Below are positions 57,743-64,000 of a stretch of DNA of 64,000 bases, piece by piece. The DNA is taken from NCBI GenBank assembly GCA_016207165.1, contig JACQQD010000008.1:1-64000 (forward strand), written 5' to 3'. Position 1 is the stretch's first letter, and each line of letters begins with the position of its first letter. Below the pieces are notes generated by a model. That model ran no database searches. It was not told where the DNA came from and saw only the letters and a program-made list of their open reading frames with translations. This stretch comes from Microcaldota archaeon. Lineage in GTDB: Archaea > Micrarchaeota > Micrarchaeia > Norongarragalinales > Norongarragalinaceae. The translations under genes were made by a program, and so were the position numbers.

Positions 57743-59518
57743 ATGCGTGCCTGGGTTGCGGCGCTGGTTTTCCTTGGAACCGTATCCGCTCTCAGCGTAA
57801 CGCTTACGTCGCCATCCGACGGCCTTCTTTCTTCGTCGGCTTCCCACGTGTTTTCGTTCACGGTGGACTCCAACGTTTCCTGGTGTGCGTTGTACTCCAA
57901 CCAATCCGGTTGGGCCGCGGTGCAAAACCAATCCAGTGCAACCTCATTGAATCATTCGATGCCCGCCGATGGCTCGTACCTTTGGGGGGTTTCCTGCGCG
58001 GACGCGAACGGCACTTCATTTTCTTCCAACCGCACCCTACGCGTTGACGCCACGGCCCCCTCCGCGGTGTCCAACCTGTCGGCGTCCGGCACCACGTCGG
58101 CCACGCTTTCCTGGAACGCGTCCTCTGACAATTCCTCCGTCACGTACACGGTCTCCCGCAACGGCACCGCGGTTTCCACCGGGCAGTCGGGGCTGGCGTT
58201 TTCCGAAGCCGTGACATCCGGTCAATCCTACAATTACTCCGTTCAGGCCGTGGATGCCGCCGGCAACGCGGGCCCCGCCCAAAACGTGGTGTTTCACGCG
58301 CCGGCCGCTTCGGTGGCCATTTCCGGCTTGAGTGTTTCAACCACGCCATCCACGGCCACGTTTACTTGGACCAATACGCCGGCGGCCAACGCGTCTGTTT
58401 CGTACGGCAACCAAACCGCGGTGCTGGGCATCGTGTCCAACCCCACCCCCGGTTCCAGCCCCTCGCTTTCCATTGCCGGACTATCTGCGGCCATGACATA
58501 CCCCTACAACGTCACGGCGTGCACCACCACGTGCACCCAAGTCTCCGGCTCGTTTGCCACTAAGCCGTCATCGTATCCTTCGCCCTCCCAAATCCAAAAC
58601 ATCAACTCGACGGCAAGCCTTCCCGCACTTTTTTCCGCGTTCTGGACGGACTCCCTGAATTTGTCTCACTATGTTTTCTCCACCAACGTGTCGGGGTCCT
58701 GGGTCAACACGACGTATGCCTTCAACGGTTCCTACAGCAACCACTCCATGATTCTTCCATCCACGGCCATGACCATTGCGTGGCAGTTCTTTGCCAACAA
58801 CTCCCAGAACGCCTTCAACTTCACGCCCGTGAAAAACGTCACGGTCCAACTCCCCGCGCCTTCGGCGACTCCCACGCCCGCCGTGGCCACGCCGTTTCCC
58901 ACGATTCCACCGCAACTGGTCAAAGCCACGCCGACTCCCGAGGCGCCCGCCGCCACCCCAACACCCACGCTGGCACCCGTCGAAGAAGCATCTGCGGAAG
59001 CGTTGCCTTCGGCGCCGCCGAATTTCTCGGGACAACTCGTCGAGTTGGTGGTCAACGCCGAGGGCGCCGAGTTCGGCTTGAGTCCCGAGGGGCTCTTGGT
59101 GTCTCTGGTTGCTCCCAACGCCACCGTGTCTTTTGCATCCCAATTCAACAACACCGGATCCGGAGTCACCGTGGTCTTGCGATCCGAGTTGACGGGTGAC
59201 TCCGGCGTTTTGCTCTTGGAATCCGACCCCGTCACCGTCCGGTCCGGCCAGTCCATTCACCTTGAGACTCGGCCGCAAACCGTGCCTTCCGGCGTCTACG
59301 ACGTGAAAGCCGAAGTCGTGAACCTGGAAGCCGGCACCGTCCTTTTCGCTACGACGGGTCCTCGCGTCCACATCCAGTCGACGGCAAAGGCTCAAAACGC
59401 GTTCACGGGTCTTTTTTCCGGAGGCGACGCCTCCGTGGCTTTCGGCGGACTGGCGTTGGTCTTGGGCGTCGGCGTGTTTTTGGTGCAACAGCTCGCTTCA
59501 CTCAAGAAAGAGTTCTGA
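57743..59518 (+). CDS. Surface protein with FN3-like domains, PT-rich linker and C-terminal TM
   Basis: Signal peptide, TWTNTPAANASVSYGNQT-type FN3 stretches, ATPTPAVATPFP..ATPTPEAPAATPTP linker. Confidence 0.85.
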   Translation: MRAWVAALVFLGTVSALSVTLTSPSDGLLSSSASHVFSFTVDSNVSWCALYSNQSGWAAVQNQSSATSLNHSMPADGSYLWGVSCADANGTSFSSNRTLRVDATAPSAVSNLSASGTTSATLSWNASSDNSSVTYTVSRNGTAVSTGQSGLAFSEAVTSGQSYNYSVQAVDAAGNAGPAQNVVFHAPAASVAISGLSVSTTPSTATFTWTNTPAANASVSYGNQTAVLGIVSNPTPGSSPSLSIAGLSAAMTYPYNVTACTTTCTQVSGSFATKPSSYPSPSQIQNINSTASLPALFSAFWTDSLNLSHYVFSTNVSGSWVNTTYAFNGSYSNHSMILPSTAMTIAWQFFANNSQNAFNFTPVKNVTVQLPAPSATPTPAVATPFPTIPPQLVKATPTPEAPAATPTPTLAPVEEASAEALPSAPPNFSGQLVELVVNAEGAEFGLSPEGLLVSLVAPNATVSFASQFNNTGSGVTVVLRSELTGDSGVLLLESDPVTVRSGQSIHLETRPQTVPSGVYDVKAEVVNLEAGTVLFATTGPRVHIQSTAKAQNAFTGLFSGGDASVAFGGLALVLGVGVFLVQQLASLKKEF

Positions 59519-59521
59519 TTT

Positions 59522-59854
59522 TCAGCGCTTAAAATAAAAGAAAAGCAAGATCAGCGACGCGGCGCCAGCCAGCGTGATGTCGAGGTTCAACGCGAACACG
59601 GCCAACAAGATGGCGGCCAAGCCCACCATGAAGAAGGTGAGTTTGTCCATGCCGAACACCGTTCCCGTCTCCTGGTACGCGGCCGGCGCTTGGGCTTCGC
59701 CGGTGGCGGGAACGCTTCCCTGGCTTAACGGTTGAACGTTGCCGGTTTGGGGGTCGACTTGCACGGCGAAACCGCAGTTCTTGCAGTACACCACGCTGTT
59801 TTGGGGGTCGACATCCAAGTTGGGGTTGCCGCACTGGGGACAGGCCACGTCCAT
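59522..59854 (-). CDS. Zinc-ribbon plus two-TM protein
   Basis: CPQCGNPNLDVDPQNSVVYCKNCG and C-terminal hydrophobic segments. Confidence 0.8.
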   Translation of the reverse strand: MDVACPQCGNPNLDVDPQNSVVYCKNCGFAVQVDPQTGNVQPLSQGSVPATGEAQAPAAYQETGTVFGMDKLTFFMVGLAAILLAVFALNLDITLAGAASLILLFFYFKR

Positions 59855-59944
59855 GCAAGGCTTAACGCGGACTCCGTTTAAAAGGTTTCATCCCCGTTCG
59901 CGGTGATAGCTTAAAATAGCTTTCCCGGCTAATTCGTTGCCGTT

Positions 59945-60568
59945 ATGCCCTTTCGAAAATTCATCAACTGGCTGACGAGTCTATTTGGTTCGAAGAAGTC
60001 CTTCTCTCTGGGTTTGTACGGCAACGTCAACGCCGGAAAAAGTACGCTCGCCAACCGCATTTCTAAGGATTGGACCGGCGAGGAAATGAGCCAAGTCTCG
60101 GAGATTCCCCACGAGACGCGCGAAGTCATCAAAAAAGAACGCGTTTCGTTGCAAGTGGACGGCGTGTCCATCACCATGAATTTGTTGGACATGCCCGGCA
60201 TTGCCACGAAAGTGGACTACCGGGACTTCGTCAAACGGGGGATGAAGGCCGCCGACGCGCAGAAGCGCGCCAAGGAGGCCACCAAAGGCATCATCGAAGC
60301 CATCAAGTGGCTGGAGCACGTTGACGCGGCTCTGCTTGTCATGGATGCGTGCGAGGATCCCTACACCCAAGTCAACATCACGATTCTGGGCAATTTGGAG
60401 GCGCGCAAAATCCCGGTCATCATCGTGGCCAACAAGATCGACAAGAAAAACGCGAAACCCGACCGCATCAAAAACGCGTTCCCCCAGCACCGCCTCGTCG
60501 AAGTTTCCGCCTTGAAGGGCACCCACGTCGACAAGCTCTACAAGGCCATCGCCGAATGCGCCAAGTGA
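59945..60568 (+). CDS. Archaeal Era-like GTP-binding protein
   Basis: GLYGNVNAGKSTLANRI, LLDMPGIATKVDY, VANKIDKKN. Confidence 0.93.
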   Translation: MPFRKFINWLTSLFGSKKSFSLGLYGNVNAGKSTLANRISKDWTGEEMSQVSEIPHETREVIKKERVSLQVDGVSITMNLLDMPGIATKVDYRDFVKRGMKAADAQKRAKEATKGIIEAIKWLEHVDAALLVMDACEDPYTQVNITILGNLEARKIPVIIVANKIDKKNAKPDRIKNAFPQHRLVEVSALKGTHVDKLYKAIAECAK

Positions 60569-60578
60569 TGAACCAACC

Positions 60579-60935
60579 ATGGGCATCGAACTGCAATTCA
60601 TTTCCGCCGAGGCGCTTCGTGACAAGACGCCGCCCCAGAAAGTCGAATTCATTTTGGAAGAAATCAAGAAATCCAAGGATCGAATCCTCGTGATTGAAGG
60701 CTCGCTTTCCAACGTGGAAGAGCGCGAACTGATTGCCAAGACCATGCAGTTGGTGTCCAAAAAGTTTCCCGGCATTGAAGTGGCTTCCCTGGGGGAACAG
60801 TCCTCGGACTTCAAGGCGCAGCTCATCAAGCTTCTCGGAGGAAAGCCCGCGGGGTTGACCGTCGTGGGGCCCTCGACGCTCGTCAAACAGATCAAGCGCG
60901 ACCCGAACAAGCTGAGTTTGTTGACGGGAAAGTAG
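60579..60935 (+). CDS. DUF2073-like protein
   Basis: 118 aa, LQFISAEALRDKTPPQKVEFILEEIKKSKDRILVIEGSLSNVEE; directly after Era-like GTPase. Confidence 0.75.
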   Translation: MGIELQFISAEALRDKTPPQKVEFILEEIKKSKDRILVIEGSLSNVEERELIAKTMQLVSKKFPGIEVASLGEQSSDFKAQLIKLLGGKPAGLTVVGPSTLVKQIKRDPNKLSLLTGK

Positions 60936-60940
60936 CGGGT

Positions 60941-61501
60941 TTACTTTTCAAACTCGTCGCCTTCAATTTCCTTCCTGAGGCGTTCCTGAATTTCAGCAAT
61001 CTGGCCCAAATCGTTTTTTATCATTTTTCGAGCCGTGGATCCTGTTGGAGGAACGACGCCCGACATGATTCCTCGCATGTTTCTCTTAAATTGTTCTAGG
61101 GCGTCTCGCTCTTCGGCGGTTATGCCGGGTCGAATTCCAAGTTCTTGCAATACTTTCAAGCCAACGTCAATTGGGTGATCCGAATGCGTTCCAACGTATA
61201 TTCCTGCTGTTTTTGGGCCGTGGCTTCTTGCAGGAGCAATTGATCCGTTCGCAGCCGTTAATACTTTTTCAAGCGTTCGCCGATCCACGATTTTGACCCG
61301 GCCCAATCCGGTGTCAACGACAACCTCTTCCAGTTCACGCTCTCCATATACGTTGCCCCTTAATTGACGCAGAAACTCCTCATTGACTTGCATAGGAAGT
61401 CCGCCTAAACGCAACTGGTCGCTTTTCAATCCCAATTTTTTTTGGGCCCCTGGACTTTCCAACCCTGTTTCCGCAAACGCGCGCTGAAGAGTCTCTTTCA
61501 T
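60941..61501 (-). CDS. Hypothetical protein
   Basis: 186 aa ORF; no family recognised. Confidence 0.6.
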   Translation of the reverse strand: MKETLQRAFAETGLESPGAQKKLGLKSDQLRLGGLPMQVNEEFLRQLRGNVYGERELEEVVVDTGLGRVKIVDRRTLEKVLTAANGSIAPARSHGPKTAGIYVGTHSDHPIDVGLKVLQELGIRPGITAEERDALEQFKRNMRGIMSGVVPPTGSTARKMIKNDLGQIAEIQERLRKEIEGDEFEK

Positions 61502-61610
61502 GACGTCCTTTCGTTAGAGGCCATAAAAACGGTTGCCTTGGCGGGTTTGCTTGTTGCATACACAAGGTTTTAAGCCACAATTCTCCAGCTTTTAATTGGT
61601 CCAGTATTTC

Positions 61611-61967
61611 ATGTCCCACAAGTGCGTGCGCTGTTCCAGCGTGTACCCCAACAATTCCCCGGAACTCATGCGGGGCTGCACCTGCGGGTCCCGCGTCTTT
61701 CTTTTTTTGCGCGAGGAATCCGACGAAATCCAACCCGGCCACGACCCGGAAGCCAAGGATTACGGCTGGCTGGAAGACGAGCTCTCCTTTTTAAGCAAGG
61801 AAAAACCCGTGTCCGTGGATGTGGACGCCGTCGAGAATTTGCGCATCCTGGAAAAAGGCGCCTACGAACTCAACTTGCATTCCCTGATGAAGGGCGAGCC
61901 CTTGGTCATCAAGTCCGACCAACACGTGTACTACGTCAAACTTCCGAACCCCAAGGAATCCAAGTAA
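61611..61967 (+). CDS. Zn-ribbon protein (DUF2072-like)
   Basis: MSHKCVRCSSVYPNNSPELMRGCTCGSRVFLFLRE. Confidence 0.82.
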   Translation: MSHKCVRCSSVYPNNSPELMRGCTCGSRVFLFLREESDEIQPGHDPEAKDYGWLEDELSFLSKEKPVSVDVDAVENLRILEKGAYELNLHSLMKGEPLVIKSDQHVYYVKLPNPKESK

Positions 61968-61975
61968 CTTGCTAT

Positions 61976-62151
61976 ATGGCCATTTTGATGTTCATCACTG
62001 GCGGCACCATCGACAAGGCCTACAAAGGCCCTCCGCACGCCGGCTACGAACAACAGAAAACCTTCATCCACGACATGCTTGTTCAGTGCCGCGTTGATTT
62101 GTTTTTTCGTACACGGTCGAGTACTACGTGCACGACCCCGCCAAGGAGTGA
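61976..62151 (+). pseudogene. Truncated, possibly frameshifted asparaginase-like N-terminal fragment
   Basis: MAILMFITGGTIDKAYKGPPHAGYEQQKTFIHDML; frame disturbed at T6 run 62101-62106, other frame reads YTVEYYVHDPAKE*. Confidence 0.5.
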
Positions 62152-62157
62152 ACGGCT

Positions 62158-63666
62158 TTGAAGTGGCTGAAAGTCGAGGAAATCAAGCCCTTTCCCCTGA
62201 GTCCCTGCGACCAAATCTATGCGCACGCCGCCTTGGTCGTCAAGGAACTCTTGGGCAAACCCATTCCCGGTTTTGCTTTCCATTACCAGGACTACGGCAT
62301 CGAGTTTCTCATCGCCGACGAAGACCGCATGGACCTTGGAAGTCGCATCCTGGACCGCATCGCCGATAAACGTTTCACCGACCGCGTCGTTTTCGAAGGC
62401 TTGGCGGCCTGTGAACAACTTCTGGAATTGGCCGAACCGTTTTCCAAGTCGAACGAGTATTCCAACAATCAACTCGCCGACCGTTTTGAAAGATACCTTG
62501 GGCTCTTGGGCAAATCCATGGGCTACGGCTACCTTGGAAACCTCTTGGACTACGCCTCCGACGAGGTCGACAACGTCCTAGTCGAAAAACTGGAGAAAAA
62601 CGTGTTCTCCAAGGTGTCCGACCGGCGGCAGGCCATCGACGTCCTGTTGGCCTTGACTACGCCGGATGAAGTCACGTACCCCAACTTGGAGCACCGGGAG
62701 TTTTTGAAACTCGCGGCCGACGTTTCATCCAACCCCGCCGCCCAAAAAACGCTCCTGAAGGAAAAGCCGGAAACCCTGTCCGCCGTCTTCCAGGAAAAAT
62801 TCCCGGACTTGGCCTCTGAAATTGACGCTCACCAACGAAAATGGGTGTGGCTGTCGTTTCTGTTCGTGGGCCCGGCCAAGTGGACGCATTCCTACTTTTA
62901 CGGTTTGCTTTCCACCATGGCGAAAAGCGGTGAAGACCCATCCGCCGAACTGGCACGCCTGGAAAGCCAGCCGAATCAAATCAAGGCTGCCCGGAAAAAA
63001 GCGGGAAACATGGTGCCCGACGACGCGTACTTTTACGCGGCGCGCACGCTTTCGTACCTGAAAGCCATGCGCAAAGACGCGCAAGTGCATTCCTACTATT
63101 ACCTGGATGGCTTCTACAAGCACGTCGCCAAGGTTTTCGGGTTGTCGCCGACCCAGGCGCGTTTCCACACCAGTGAAGAACTTCTGGACGTTCTCCGCGG
63201 CGGCGCCCAACCGGATGCCGCGAAAGCCAACGCGCGCTTCAAGCAATGTTTTTTCTCTACGTATCACGGAACCGTTCAAGTCGTTGACGGTAAAGACGCG
63301 GCCGACTTAGCCCAGGACGTGCGGCGGCCGGTTGCGGTTGAAGCCGACGAAGTCAAAGGCAGTTGCGCGTGCCCCGGACAGGCCGTGGGCATCGTCAAAA
63401 TCGTCAACACCGTCGAGGAGGCATCCAAAGTCAATTCCGGCGACGTGCTGGTATCGTACGCCACCAACCCGGAGCTGGTGTCCGCCATGCGAAAAGCGGG
63501 AGCCATCGTTACCGACATGGGGGGACTCACGTGCCACGCCGCCATCGTCGCCCGCGAACTGGACAAGCCGTGCGTGATCGGCACCAAGCACGCGACGCGG
63601 GTCTTTCGGGACGGTGACCGCGTGGCTGTGGATGCCGATTCAGGCATCGTGCGAAAGTTGGATTGA
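62158..63666 (+). CDS. Protein with C-terminal PEP-utilising-enzyme mobile domain
   Basis: TDMGGLTCHAAIVARELDKPCVIGTKHATRVFRDGDRVAVDADSGIVRKL. Confidence 0.87.
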   Translation: MKWLKVEEIKPFPLSPCDQIYAHAALVVKELLGKPIPGFAFHYQDYGIEFLIADEDRMDLGSRILDRIADKRFTDRVVFEGLAACEQLLELAEPFSKSNEYSNNQLADRFERYLGLLGKSMGYGYLGNLLDYASDEVDNVLVEKLEKNVFSKVSDRRQAIDVLLALTTPDEVTYPNLEHREFLKLAADVSSNPAAQKTLLKEKPETLSAVFQEKFPDLASEIDAHQRKWVWLSFLFVGPAKWTHSYFYGLLSTMAKSGEDPSAELARLESQPNQIKAARKKAGNMVPDDAYFYAARTLSYLKAMRKDAQVHSYYYLDGFYKHVAKVFGLSPTQARFHTSEELLDVLRGGAQPDAAKANARFKQCFFSTYHGTVQVVDGKDAADLAQDVRRPVAVEADEVKGSCACPGQAVGIVKIVNTVEEASKVNSGDVLVSYATNPELVSAMRKAGAIVTDMGGLTCHAAIVARELDKPCVIGTKHATRVFRDGDRVAVDADSGIVRKLD

Positions 63667-63675
63667 ATTTCCGGG

Positions 63676-64000
63676 TTACTCTTCGGGAACGTGTTCTTTT
63701 TCCCACCATTTCTGTACTTCTTTCAAGGTTTGGTTGGCAGGGTGTTCTTCTTGAAGGGCGACGAGGCGGTAGTTGCCGTTTCCGTCGTGCTGGATGGTGA
63801 CTCCGGTTAAATCTGTTTTCAAGCCGTTGTGTCCGTTGGAGGCCAGCAAAACATTCCGTATGTTCTCTTCTTTTCCCGGCGTTCCTTTCAAGTGAAAAAC
63901 CACTTTTCGAATCCTTCCAACGCGGACCCCCTTTTCAGGGTCAAGAGCGCCCTTTGCTTTCGAGAAGTAGTCTTTGGCTGACGCTCCCACTTCTCCAACG
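63676..64000 (-). CDS. Hypothetical protein (likely truncated by window end)
   Basis: ORF open to the window edge; product not recognised. Confidence 0.45.
   Translation of the reverse strand, partial: VGEVGASAKDYFSKAKGALDPEKGVRVGRIRKVVFHLKGTPGKEENIRNVLLASNGHNGLKTDLTGVTIQHDGNGNYRLVALQEEHPANQTLKEVQKWWEKEHVPEE

Noticed and set aside
1-64000. CRISPR arrays or autonomous IS elements/transposases
   Set aside because: No regularly spaced direct repeats and no transposase, integrase or Cas-like ORF recognised in the window.

Overview
The window is archaeal chromosome, GC-rich and gene-dense. A DPANN (Diapherotrites/Micrarchaeota-like) origin is my guess, not a demonstrated assignment. It starts in the 3' end of a 16S rRNA, followed by tRNA-Ala(TGC) and a 23S rRNA. 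The protein-coding content is: two SPFH proteins; thermosome; MetRS; pelota; deoxyhypusine synthase; HtpX/LemA; an FtsY-prefoldin-aIF6-L31e-L39e-PDCD5-S19e-Rnp4 block; a full argGHJDCB operon; Elp3; GatDE; a ~13 kb archaeal type IV pilus cluster with many class III signal-peptide pilins; PdxST; a GINS-L44e-S27e-aIF2alpha-Nop10-PAC2 block; EndoQ; surface proteins; and an Era-like GTPase/DUF2073/DUF2072 cluster. The strongest unusual observations are: (1) five mini-elements (~78-136 bp) sharing a G/C-rich hairpin, each flanked by an 18-30 nt copy of the 3' end of its host gene (four tRNAs with the boundary always in the T-loop, and one pilin-like CDS whose duplicated stop region differs only synonymously); (2) a ~131-nt insertion that splits the universally conserved sarcin-ricin loop of 23S rRNA and has no recognisable group I core or BHB motif; (3) a 303-nt ORF-less group I intron at the L1931 site of the same 23S gene; (4) two unannotated paralogous 27-29 aa membrane microproteins (M-x-NYPGFQ-x2-D-x-FM) inside and at the end of the arg operon. 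All calls come from reading the sequence; no database search or computation was run.
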